DNA from: DYCT01 sp051875715
GTDB taxonomy: Bacteria > Bacteroidota > Bacteroidia > Bacteroidales > Bacteroidaceae
NCBI GenBank assembly: GCA_051875715.1
Contig: JBJEHD010000007.1
Coordinates: 1 to 64,000, forward strand
Direction of reading: 5' to 3'
DNA length: 64,000 nucleotides
Part shown: positions 33,240-41,779 of the stretch, in pieces
Layout: the number at the start of each line of letters is the position of its first letter
Position numbering within the stretch: position 1 is the first letter of the stretch
Translations under genes and position numbers: made by a program
The notes under the pieces: generated by a model
What the model was told of the DNA's origin: nothing
The model's input: the letters and a program-made list of their open reading frames with translations, nothing else
Databases searched by the model: none

Positions 33240-33330
33240 CCAGTACCACTGCTGTCCCGAGTAAGTGAAACTGCAGTACCGCCTATGCGAAACTGCAGTA
33301 TCGGGTAAGCAGCATTGAAAGTGGTACTGG
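33240..33330. repeat. Large inverted repeat enclosing a 22-bp tandem array
   Basis: CCAGTACCACT (33240-33250) is the exact complement of AGTGGTACTGG (33320-33330), and pairing continues inward with CTGCT/AGCAG and CCCGA/TCGGG. Inside, GAAACTGCAGTA occurs at 33267 and 33289, 22 bp apart, and a third, degenerate unit (14 of 22 matches) fills 33245-33266. Confidence 0.75.
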
Positions 33331-33492
33331 GGCTCTTCCCACATCCGCTTATATGCGTGTGTACCCATGCCGAACTGCGTCGGACTGCATCCCGTGTCGG
33401 CTATGCCGATGTTTTGTGATGCTGGCAAAAGGGGGCGTAAGCCGTTTTCGTTGGCTTGTTTGGTCTTGTGAGAATTTTTTGCCATCGAAAAG

Positions 33493-33523
33493 TTTGCTGC
33501 TTATAAAATTTTTCTCATCTTTG
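33493..33523 (+). promoter_or_regulatory. Promoter-like -33/-7 pair with no adjacent gene
   Basis: TTTG at 33493-33496, a 19-nt spacer, and CATCTTTG at 33516-33523 (one mismatch from TAnnTTTG, followed by C). It points towards the WD40 gene 660 nt away. It may drive a long leader of the caspase operon or a separate noncoding transcript. Confidence 0.45.
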
Positions 33524-34186
33524 CGTCGGACTAAAAGGCCTTGATTCCAAATCATCGTTGTCGGACGAGTTCCTTCCAGATGACAAATGAGGCTGCCCAC
33601 GCCGCGCCAACTATGGCGAATTGTTGGAAAAAGATGCAATATCGTCTGAGGCGGATGTTGGGTGGGAAGAAAGGTCCAAGACATATAAAGGCGTTTACTT
33701 GCGCTGTGTTTGAGGCGAGTCGAAACTTGCAAACTTTTGAATTGTTGTCTCAGATATAGTCAACGGTAGATGTCCCGGGTGTGAACTATCTAACCCGTGG
33801 AGACCTTCTAAACACGAATTGCGTTCTATCGGATGCAACCATTGTTTATGTAGGTCTCTTTATGGTGTGATGATTCATATTGGCGTGGGCATTGACGTTG
33901 TCTGTTCAACAACAATGGGTTTTGCAAGACCTCGACTCGTATGACGGACAACGGAAGGCACCACGCTCTTTTTATGTCGTGACGATGGTATTTTTTAAGA
34001 ATGAGCACCACACGATATGAATGGACATGACATCGCATCAAACCTCTCTTTCGGAACACTCGAATCTGTGTCCCGGACTCAGCATTGTGTAAATTGGATG
34101 TGCCAGCAAGCGTGCCCTTCGGCGTGTGGAAGACAGGTGTGCCCTTTTCCCGACAAAACCCAATTATACATTATAAATAAATAACA

Positions 34187-36343
34187 ATGAAAAAGTCAAC
34201 ATTTGTGTTTATGGCCCTGTGCTTGGGATGCTGTGGCATGAAAGCAGCAGCACAGAACGTCGCACAGAACGAGAAACGTGTGTTCCAGGTCAAGTATCAA
34301 CCCACGTTCGTGGACAACTATTCCTACAAAGTATTCTACCTTTCCGACGGGAAGGTGTATAACCTTTCCAGTCTTTTGCTGGCGGATCGGCTGAAGGGAG
34401 TCCAGCAGTTTGCCGTGCAACCGGGCGGTGCCACGTGTGCCATGCTGGTGCAGAAGGGGGGCAGTTCGCTGAAGTCGATGTTGGTTGGCGGTTCGCTGGC
34501 GACGATGCTGAAGCAGAACGGGGACAAGTCGAAGGTGCAGAACTGGATTGAAATCTATGATGCGGTCGAGACTCGTCCTGCTTTGAAGAAAATCACCGAC
34601 ACCAACCTCTTTACGGCGTTGACATTCTCGCCGGACGGAAAGACATTGGCTGTAGCCTTGAGTTCGAACGAGGTCAAACTCTACGATACCAAGCAATTCC
34701 AAATGTACACGTCGTTCAACAGCCGGATTACGCCTACCATGATGGCTATCTCGGAGAACAACTATTTTGCAGCCCTTTCCGATGGCAGCCAGGTGGAAGT
34801 CTGGAACCTGCAGAGCCGGAGCGTGCGCACCAGCATCGCACCCACTGCTGCGGTCAACTCGGTCACCTTTTCGGCCGACAACAGCATGATGGCCGTGCTG
34901 ACGGCCGACGGGTCGCTCACCGTGTACGACACCCGCAGTTTCTCGCCCCGTTACTCGTATAGCGACATGGGTTCCGGCGTGGAATGCCGCTTTCATCCCG
35001 ACAACAAATACATCGGTGTGGTGAAGGATGACAACACCATTGTGCTGCAGAACCTGCTCAATACGGCCGACAAGATGGAAATCAAAAGCATGAAGGGCGG
35101 CGTGTGCAATGTTCGTTTCGTGCAAGACCTCAACTATGCCGAGAAGCAGTATATGCTCTATCCTTCGGGTATGGGCGTAGTCATGCAGGCACTGGCAGGC
35201 CTCCAGCCCAACCACAACCAGCAACTGGCCAATGCCGTCAATGCCAAGATGAACGAGTGGATGAAGATGATGGACGGCGAAAGCATGGAAGACTACCGCA
35301 TCCGTGTCAACGACGAGACTCGCGCTCAGCAGCAACTGGCCTTCGAACGGGAGGTGGCCACCGACTTGGCCGGCGACATGATTGCGGCACAGACCATCAG
35401 TCTGGGCAACTACAACGCGCAGAAGGGCGTGCTGGCCGTGGAATTTGACGGAATGTCCTCCATTGCCCTCGATATTCCCAAGGAGGATATCGCAGCCTTC
35501 TCCAACTCGGACGACCTTTCGTTCTCCAACACGGTCTACGGCCTGAACGAGAACGACCAATTCGAGGTCATCTATACCGAGGTGCTGAATGCCAAGACCG
35601 GAAAGAAATACGTGTACGACAACCTCGACCGGAAGTCGGTGACGGCCATGTCGATTGACGAAGGTTTCGTGCCTCTCGAACTTGTTCAGCAGTCGAGCAT
35701 GGAGGAGATGAAACTGAAAGACATCCGCCAGCAGGTGGTGGAAACAGCCAAGAAGGAAAATAAAATCACCGACCGCACGCACATCAACGTGAACACCGAG
35801 GTACAGAGCGCCGTGGATGCGTCGGGCAAGAGCATCATGAACTATAAGGTCGGCTACGGCTACGAGGTGGAAAAAGAATTCGTGGCCAAGGAAGACTTTC
35901 CGGCCGGACGCTACAAGACGCAGGAGAGCAATGCGGCCATCTCGATGCTGAAAATCGTGGAGCAGGCATTCGCCAACGACTTCGCACAATATATCAAGCC
36001 GGGCAAGCACATCCAAATCAAGATTACGGGTACGGCAGATGCTTCGCCGATTCTCGGCAAGATTGCTTACGACGGATGCTATGACGACTTCACCAACGAA
36101 CTGATTTACAAGAACGGTCAGTTGGACAACGTCTCGGTCAGCAAAGCCTCGGGCGTGACGCAGAACGAACAGCTGGCTTTCCTGCGCGCCATGGGTGTGA
36201 AATCGTATATCGAGAGCCATGTGACCGCGCTCAAGGACATGGTGTGCGACTATCAGTACAATATCGAACTGTCTGACAAGAAGGGTGGCGAATACCGCCG
36301 CATCAGCGTAGAATTCCTCTTCATCGACGCGTTCGAAAAGTAG
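34187..36343 (+). CDS. Exported WD40-like beta-propeller protein, first gene of the caspase cluster
   Basis: 718 residues with a signal peptide (FVFMALCLGCCGMKAAAQ). Residues ~110-330 contain WD40-like blades (TALTFSPDGKTLAVALS, VNSVTFSADNSMMAVLT). A central conserved part (about 390-520) includes GESMEDYRIRVNDETRAQQ, similar to the YETLEEYKARVTDEAR stretch of the next gene. The C-terminal part (about 590-718) resembles an OmpA-like or related periplasmic fold (VEKEFVAKEDFPAG, HIQIKITGTADASPI). Periplasmic or outer-membrane-associated; the shared motif and 42-nt gap link it to the caspase gene. Function unknown. Confidence 0.82.
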   Translation: MKKSTFVFMALCLGCCGMKAAAQNVAQNEKRVFQVKYQPTFVDNYSYKVFYLSDGKVYNLSSLLLADRLKGVQQFAVQPGGATCAMLVQKGGSSLKSMLVGGSLATMLKQNGDKSKVQNWIEIYDAVETRPALKKITDTNLFTALTFSPDGKTLAVALSSNEVKLYDTKQFQMYTSFNSRITPTMMAISENNYFAALSDGSQVEVWNLQSRSVRTSIAPTAAVNSVTFSADNSMMAVLTADGSLTVYDTRSFSPRYSYSDMGSGVECRFHPDNKYIGVVKDDNTIVLQNLLNTADKMEIKSMKGGVCNVRFVQDLNYAEKQYMLYPSGMGVVMQALAGLQPNHNQQLANAVNAKMNEWMKMMDGESMEDYRIRVNDETRAQQQLAFEREVATDLAGDMIAAQTISLGNYNAQKGVLAVEFDGMSSIALDIPKEDIAAFSNSDDLSFSNTVYGLNENDQFEVIYTEVLNAKTGKKYVYDNLDRKSVTAMSIDEGFVPLELVQQSSMEEMKLKDIRQQVVETAKKENKITDRTHINVNTEVQSAVDASGKSIMNYKVGYGYEVEKEFVAKEDFPAGRYKTQESNAAISMLKIVEQAFANDFAQYIKPGKHIQIKITGTADASPILGKIAYDGCYDDFTNELIYKNGQLDNVSVSKASGVTQNEQLAFLRAMGVKSYIESHVTALKDMVCDYQYNIELSDKKGGEYRRISVEFLFIDAFEK

Positions 36344-36385
36344 TCGGCAGAGGTGTACACTTCAGACATTCAATAACGAATAGGT

Positions 36386-38956
36386 ATGATGAACAAACGA
36401 AACAACCTCACATTGGCATTGGTCCTGGCCCTGTCGGTCTCGACGGCTGTTGCTCAGTCCCCGGCCGTGGCAAAGGCCAATGCCGATGTGGCTGCGTTTA
36501 TGAGCCAGGCTGCTGCCGGAAACAGCAATGCGTCGATGTACGAGTCCTTGTTTGCGGCCTATCGCACCTATCTTTACGTGGTCAAGAACAACGCCAACGA
36601 CCGCGACGGACTGGACGGCTTGCGCAAAGTCTATCCTTACATGATAGACGGTGCCGTCTACTTCTCGCAACAGAATCAGGCGGTCAAGGCTTTGGACTAT
36701 GCATTGGCGTATGTGGACATCCCGCAGATGCCGGTGTTCCGCAACGAGCGTTTCAGTCGTAGCGACTATTATCCTACGATATGCTATTTTGCGGCCACCA
36801 CGGCCTACAACAACAAACGCTTCGACGAGGCCATCCGCTGCTTCCGCAGTTACATTGCGTGCGGTGACCGGCAGAACCTGGAAAACTCGTACACGTATTT
36901 GGCACGTGCCTGCAAGTTCAACGGAGATTTCCAAGGACAACTCGCCACCATCGACGAGGCCATCAAGGTGTACCCGACCACGTCCAACTTCTACTACGAG
37001 GCCATCAACGCCTGCATCGAGAAGAAGGAGGACGCGTTGCTGGAGAAGTATGTGAACAAAGCGTTGTCGCTCAATCCGCGCGACATGAAGGTGCTGCCCG
37101 TCAAGGCCAAACTCATGGCCGACAAGGGGAGGTACGAGGAGGCCCTGCCGTTGTATGAGCAGTTGTACAAGGCGAAGCCCAACGACTTCAATACCTGTCG
37201 GATGTATGCAACGGTGGCCTACAACTGTGCGGCCCTGCTCATCAACGGGGCGAATGCCCTGACGGATGCGAATACCTATCAGGCACAACGGCAGAAGGCC
37301 AACGGGTACCTGAACATTGCGGCTGGACTGTTCGAGCGCATCGTGGCCGTCTACCCCAACGAAACCAAGTATATGGCTTCGCTGGCCGACACCTACAAGT
37401 GCATGGGACGCGATGCCGATGCCAACCGGCTCATTGCACAGATTCAGCAAAGGGGCGGCACGTATGTGGCTTCCAACGTCACCAGCCTCGGGTCGGCTCC
37501 GGATCCGGGTCAGGCGGGAGGTCGTCCGGCGGACACCCGTCATCAGAATCAGCCGGTATCATCGGCGTATGACACCGGCGGCCTGACGCTGGCCGATGTG
37601 CCGGCCTTCTCGGCCTATGCCAAGGAGTATGTCGAATCGGCCATCAACAAGTGGCAGGTTAAGGACGACTACGAGACGCTGGAGGAGTATAAGGCGCGTG
37701 TGACGGACGAGGCGCGCGAGCAGAAGATTCCCGTGCTGGTGCAGGAAGCTGAGGGAAAATATATCGCCGATTTCGGCAGCCGCATTAAGTTCGACAACCT
37801 CCGGCTGGAGAAGTACGATGCCGAGCACGGCGTGTTCCTGATTACTTCGCCCGATTTGGGCAATATGCTGCTCCCGGTCCCCCGTCAGAACAACGAGGCA
37901 CGCAATTTCGAATCGCAATGGACGACAGTGAAGACGGACAGTCCGCAATTTTGCATCGCCGACGACAAGTTGGCATTGGCACAACTGACCTTCCGCACAA
38001 ACACCGGCCATCGGTATGTGTACAACAACGATGCGTCGCTCACCTATCAGAACACGCAAATCAGTTACAACTTCGAGGAGGTGGACATGAGCGGACTGAC
38101 GGCGCAAGCCGGCCAAAAGACTTCGGGGGCAGGACCGACCATCGTCAACAGCAGCGTGAGCGTGGGCAAGTCGGACATCGACACCGACATCCCGACGGCC
38201 AAGAAGTCCAACGAGAACCTGTTTGCCGTCATCATCTCGAACGAAAACTATCGGCGCGAGTCGAAGGTGCAGTTTGCCAACAACGACGGAGAGGCCTTCC
38301 GGAAGTATTGCCTCAAGACGTTGGGCTGCCCCGAGAAGAACGTGCACTACGTGGCCGATGCCACCTACAACGACATGAAAGCCGAAGTCGACTGGATGCA
38401 GACCGTGGCCAACGCCTATGCCGGCAAAGCCAAGATGATTTTCTACTATGCCGGGCATGGCATTCCCGACGAAGCCAGCAAGTCGGCCTACCTCTTGCCG
38501 GTCGACGGATATGGTTCGAACATCAGCACGGGCTATAGCCTCGACCACCTCTATTCCATTCTGGGATCCCTGCCGGCCGAGCAGGTGACGGTCTTCCTCG
38601 ATGCGTGCTTCAGCGGCTCGCAACGCGACGGCAAGACCATGGCCTCGTCGGCACGCGGCGTGGCCATCAAGGCCAAGAACAGCATGCCGAAGGGGAAGAT
38701 GGTGGTGGTGACGGCTGCCTCGGGCAGTGAGACGGCCTATCCGTACAAGGAGAAGGAACACGGCCTTTTCACCTACTTCCTGCTGAAGAAACTGAAGGAG
38801 ACCAAGGGCAACGTGAACTACGGCGAACTGGTGGATTACGTACACGAGGAAGTGGCGAAGAAGAGCATCGTTGAAAACAACAAGTCGCAGACCCCGTCGT
38901 GCATCCCCTCGGCAGAGGTGGGCGAGGCCTGGCGCAAATGGGATTTTAAGAACTAA
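36386..38956 (+). CDS. Exported TPR protein with C-terminal caspase (peptidase C14) domain
   Basis: 856 residues. A signal peptide (LTLALVLALSVSTAVAQ) is followed by TPR-like repeats (about 40-370), a middle region with YETLEEYKARVTDEAR shared with the upstream protein, and a caspase-like C14 domain from about residue 611. The catalytic dyad is His691 (YYAGHGIPDE) and Cys741 (FLDACFSGSQ), both in ideal context, so proteolytic activity is expected, perhaps after Arg or Lys as in metacaspases. Export of a caspase out of the cytoplasm is uncommon. Starts at 36386 (ATGATG; 36389 possible). Confidence 0.9.
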   Translation: MMNKRNNLTLALVLALSVSTAVAQSPAVAKANADVAAFMSQAAAGNSNASMYESLFAAYRTYLYVVKNNANDRDGLDGLRKVYPYMIDGAVYFSQQNQAVKALDYALAYVDIPQMPVFRNERFSRSDYYPTICYFAATTAYNNKRFDEAIRCFRSYIACGDRQNLENSYTYLARACKFNGDFQGQLATIDEAIKVYPTTSNFYYEAINACIEKKEDALLEKYVNKALSLNPRDMKVLPVKAKLMADKGRYEEALPLYEQLYKAKPNDFNTCRMYATVAYNCAALLINGANALTDANTYQAQRQKANGYLNIAAGLFERIVAVYPNETKYMASLADTYKCMGRDADANRLIAQIQQRGGTYVASNVTSLGSAPDPGQAGGRPADTRHQNQPVSSAYDTGGLTLADVPAFSAYAKEYVESAINKWQVKDDYETLEEYKARVTDEAREQKIPVLVQEAEGKYIADFGSRIKFDNLRLEKYDAEHGVFLITSPDLGNMLLPVPRQNNEARNFESQWTTVKTDSPQFCIADDKLALAQLTFRTNTGHRYVYNNDASLTYQNTQISYNFEEVDMSGLTAQAGQKTSGAGPTIVNSSVSVGKSDIDTDIPTAKKSNENLFAVIISNENYRRESKVQFANNDGEAFRKYCLKTLGCPEKNVHYVADATYNDMKAEVDWMQTVANAYAGKAKMIFYYAGHGIPDEASKSAYLLPVDGYGSNISTGYSLDHLYSILGSLPAEQVTVFLDACFSGSQRDGKTMASSARGVAIKAKNSMPKGKMVVVTAASGSETAYPYKEKEHGLFTYFLLKKLKETKGNVNYGELVDYVHEEVAKKSIVENNKSQTPSCIPSAEVGEAWRKWDFKN

Positions 38957-38986
38957 TGTCAATCAATAACTAATCAGTATTTATTT

Positions 38987-39964
38987 ATGCGAAAAAGAAT
39001 CTTAATGACTCTCATGGGAGTCTTGTCCGTATGCTCGATGGCATTTGCGGACGACCGAAACTACAGCGGCACTGTGGTCAACGAGGATGGGGAACCCATC
39101 ATGGGCGCGACGGTCACCGTTACCGGGACGACTGTGAGCACCCTCACCGATATGGACGGACGCTTCATGTTGGTTGTTCCCGACGGATACGAAACCGTCA
39201 CCATCACGTATTCGGGTATGAAGAAGCAGGTGGTGAACGTGCAGCGCGAACCCATCATGCTGTATGCCTCGGCCGATGCCGCGCAGCAGGCACGCCTGGC
39301 TGTTGTCACGAAGCCCGTGAAGCCGGTTGCCAAGAAGAGAAACTACAAAAAGAATGCGTTCAATCTGGAACAGTCGTTTGGCGCGTTCCGGTCGTTGGAC
39401 GGCGAACGCTACAACATGTTCGAACTCAGTTATGGATGGAAACACAATTTTTCGCAGTACATCGGCTGGCACGTGTTTGATGTGAGCGTGGCGTTCAGTC
39501 AAAACTTATCTGGCGGCGATAACGAATACGATCATAATGAGTATTTCCATAATGATTATCACTATTTTGACAAAATTGATCCAGAGAATCAGGTGCGTAC
39601 TTACAACGAACTATTCTGCGAGCCTGTGCTGAAGTTGGCCACAGGTATTATCCTACGCAGTCCGAATTTAGGGAAATTCTCTTTGTTCGCTTCGACTACC
39701 GCCGGTATCGGAGTGCAAGCAGATGGTTGGGAATATGTTGCCCCGGTTGTCAATGTACGGGCCGGTATCAACATCAGCAAGTGGTTCTATGTGGCATACA
39801 AGTATAGTTGGATTGCAATGGATGTAGAATATGATGAGAGATATTCCTATACGTATTATGACACCTATTATAAAAAATATAGGACTGCTTATGACTACAA
39901 CTACGGTTTGACCAAAAAAATCAAGACTGGCACCCATGCCATCAGCATAGGCTTTAACTTCTAA
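38987..39964 (+). CDS. Carboxypeptidase-regulatory-like domain protein with probable outer-membrane barrel
   Basis: 325 residues: signal peptide (LMTLMGVLSVCSMAFA), a carboxypeptidase-D regulatory-like beta-sandwich (about 25-85; GTVVNEDGEPIMGATVTVTG, DMDGRFMLVVP) as found at the head of many Bacteroidota surface proteins, a basic linker (KPVAKKRNYKKN), then aromatic-rich alternating strands to a terminal GFNF, suggesting a beta-barrel. The distal third is AT-rich compared with the rest of the operon. It lies 30 nt after the caspase gene. A paralogue with the same layout follows. Confidence 0.8.
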   Translation: MRKRILMTLMGVLSVCSMAFADDRNYSGTVVNEDGEPIMGATVTVTGTTVSTLTDMDGRFMLVVPDGYETVTITYSGMKKQVVNVQREPIMLYASADAAQQARLAVVTKPVKPVAKKRNYKKNAFNLEQSFGAFRSLDGERYNMFELSYGWKHNFSQYIGWHVFDVSVAFSQNLSGGDNEYDHNEYFHNDYHYFDKIDPENQVRTYNELFCEPVLKLATGIILRSPNLGKFSLFASTTAGIGVQADGWEYVAPVVNVRAGINISKWFYVAYKYSWIAMDVEYDERYSYTYYDTYYKKYRTAYDYNYGLTKKIKTGTHAISIGFNF

Positions 39965-39992
39965 TTTCCCTTGATATACAAACTAAATAGAA

Positions 39993-40997
39993 ATGATTCG
40001 TATGAAAAGAACAGCATTTATCATAGCAGGTCTCGTCGGTTGCGTGGCAGTCACCACGGCGCAGACCAACCGCGTTTCCACCGTCGTGCTCTCAGGCGAG
40101 ACGGGCGAACCTGTCAGTGGTGCATCGGTCGTCGTAACCGGATCGAACATCGCCACCACGACCGACATGAACGGCCAGTTCACCATCGATGCACCGGCCG
40201 AGTATCAAACGCTGACCGTGTCGTACCCCAATATGCAGCCCTCCGTGGTCAGCATCTTGCCCGACCCTATTGTGATGAAGAGATCGCGGAGGACATTTTC
40301 TGCCTCTTCGGCATCGTCGCGCTGGGGCGTGGAGCTGGGTCTGATCCGCAGTACAGTTAAAATTGGAGTTCCCGACTCCGAAGGCGAAGCCGCCGACTTC
40401 GCGCGTAACAGTATGCTGATGGGGGGTGTCACCTACGACTACCCCATCCAGAAAGTGCCCAATCTTTCCGTGATGGGCGGTCTCTTCTTTACGTCGAAAG
40501 GTTACAAGTATGATGGAGTTTATGACGACGAGGTGGTACGGTCCAATTACCTTGAACTGCAGGCGACGGCCAAATACTCCTATCCGCTTCCGTTCGCTAA
40601 CAGAGATCTCCATGTGTTTGCCTTGGCCGGTCCGTACATCGCTTGCGGATTGTTCGGCAGCGAGTTGGAGGAGATAGGAATCGCTTCGGATTATAAAGAT
40701 GTAACCGTTTTCGACTTTTGCAAGCGAATCGACGCTGGTCTGGTGCTGGGCTTTGGGGCCGAGTATAAACGTTTCTCGCTGACGTGCAGATGGGGCATCG
40801 GACTGGTGAACATCATCGATGCCGAAAAGTGCATTGATTTGGATAAGAAGGCGGACTATGAATACTACAAGAATAAATATAACTGGACGTGGAACGAATT
40901 TCTTAAGGAATATGGTGACGACTACGACCCGAAGGATTATGATGGGTTTTCGTTCAAGAACCGCTCGTTCATGCTTACGCTGGGATATCGTTTTTAA
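39993..40997 (+). CDS. Carboxypeptidase-regulatory-like domain protein with probable outer-membrane barrel (paralogue)
   Basis: 334 residues with the same architecture as the preceding gene: signal peptide (FIIAGLVGCVAVTTAQ), regulatory-like domain (VVLSGETGEPVSGASVVVTG, DMNGQFTIDAP), an arginine/serine linker, then strands ending in FMLTLGYRF, a classic barrel terminus. Start 39993, or 40002 where MKRTAF gives a more usual signal peptide. The two genes probably arose by duplication and diverged in the barrel. Spacing is 28 nt upstream and 21 nt downstream. Confidence 0.8.
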   Translation: MIRMKRTAFIIAGLVGCVAVTTAQTNRVSTVVLSGETGEPVSGASVVVTGSNIATTTDMNGQFTIDAPAEYQTLTVSYPNMQPSVVSILPDPIVMKRSRRTFSASSASSRWGVELGLIRSTVKIGVPDSEGEAADFARNSMLMGGVTYDYPIQKVPNLSVMGGLFFTSKGYKYDGVYDDEVVRSNYLELQATAKYSYPLPFANRDLHVFALAGPYIACGLFGSELEEIGIASDYKDVTVFDFCKRIDAGLVLGFGAEYKRFSLTCRWGIGLVNIIDAEKCIDLDKKADYEYYKNKYNWTWNEFLKEYGDDYDPKDYDGFSFKNRSFMLTLGYRF

Positions 40998-41018
40998 TCA
41001 CTTCAATACAAAAGCAAT

Positions 41019-41690
41019 ATGAAGAAAGTTTTGATTTCGCTGTGTGCCCTCTTCTTGCTGGGCCTTCCGCTGTCTGCCCAAAACAGCGAGGACGTATGGA
41101 AAGAACGGAAAGAACTGCGCAAGATGTCGCGCGAGGCACTGAAGGAAAAAGCATCGAAAGATGCACGTAAGGAAGCCAAAAAACTGCAGAAGGAGGGATG
41201 GCAGTCCGCTCCGGGCGCATTGCCCATCGAACGTCAGCTGGACAAATCGTACATGATGCAGCAGGAGTTCGACGATGACATGTTCCCCAAATACCTGATG
41301 GGCGAGGCAATGAGCATCGCCGAAAACTACGATGCCGCCAAGATGCAGGCTGTAGAACTGGCCAAGCAGAACCTGGCCGGACAGATTCAGACGGAAATCA
41401 CCGCTTTGGTGGAGAACACGGTGTCGAACAAGCAACTCTCGCCCGACGAGGCTGCTTCGGTCACCCAGACGGTGATGGGAGCCAAGAACTTCATCTCGCA
41501 GAGCATCGGCCGCGTCATCACGGTGGTGGAAGTCTACCGCACGAAGAAGAATGGCAACAAAGAGGTGCTGGTGCGCATCGCCTACAACTCGCAGATGGCG
41601 AAAGAGGCTGCCAAGAAGGCCGTCCGGAAGGAACTGGAGGACAAGGGACAGAACCTCATTGACCAGATAGACAAAACCATTGGCTGGTAA
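41019..41690 (+). CDS. LPP20-like periplasmic protein
   Basis: 223 residues with a signal peptide (LISLCALFLLGLPLSAQ), a charged helical segment (KERKELRKMSREALKEKASKD) and a domain resembling the LPP20/FlgP-like family (about 75-200): AKMQAVELAKQNLAGQIQTEI followed by a beta-rich VVEVYRTKKNGNKEVLVRIAY. Such domains accompany envelope systems and often sit beside DUF4384 proteins, as here. Family call is by pattern and moderate. Next to last of the cluster; a terminator-like hairpin follows before the DUF4384 gene. Confidence 0.7.
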   Translation: MKKVLISLCALFLLGLPLSAQNSEDVWKERKELRKMSREALKEKASKDARKEAKKLQKEGWQSAPGALPIERQLDKSYMMQQEFDDDMFPKYLMGEAMSIAENYDAAKMQAVELAKQNLAGQIQTEITALVENTVSNKQLSPDEAASVTQTVMGAKNFISQSIGRVITVVEVYRTKKNGNKEVLVRIAYNSQMAKEAAKKAVRKELEDKGQNLIDQIDKTIGW

Positions 41691-41723
41691 AAAAACAAAC
41701 ACAAGGGTTCAATATGTATCACC

Positions 41724-41774
41724 GCACCGCAGGTGCGCCGAGATATCCCGGTGTGCTTGCGGTGCACTTTTTTT
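41724..41774 (+). terminator. Terminator or attenuator directly before the DUF4384 gene
   Basis: GCACCGCA (41724-41731) pairs with TGCGGTGC (41758-41765), followed by AC and a T run (41768-41774). The T run ends five bases before the ATG of the next gene, an unusual position that suggests partial read-through. Confidence 0.7.
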
Positions 41775-41779
41775 CTGCG

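Larger units (their letters stand above)
33108..34186. other. 1.1-kb region without a convincing gene
   Basis: Reading frames here are short, lack family resemblance and overlap one another on both strands. Visible structures are a 22-bp repeat array in a large inverted repeat (33240-33330), a promoter-like pair (33493-33523), and a weak hairpin around 33768-33812 (CCCGGGT...ACCCGTGG). Base composition becomes more AT-rich from about 33480. It could hold a long leader, a noncoding RNA or a decayed gene. Confidence 0.6.

Noticed and set aside
33541..33759. TTG-initiated 72-codon frame downstream of the orphan promoter
   Set aside because: No recognisable motif, a poor start codon and another open frame on the opposite strand; kept only as non-coding DNA.
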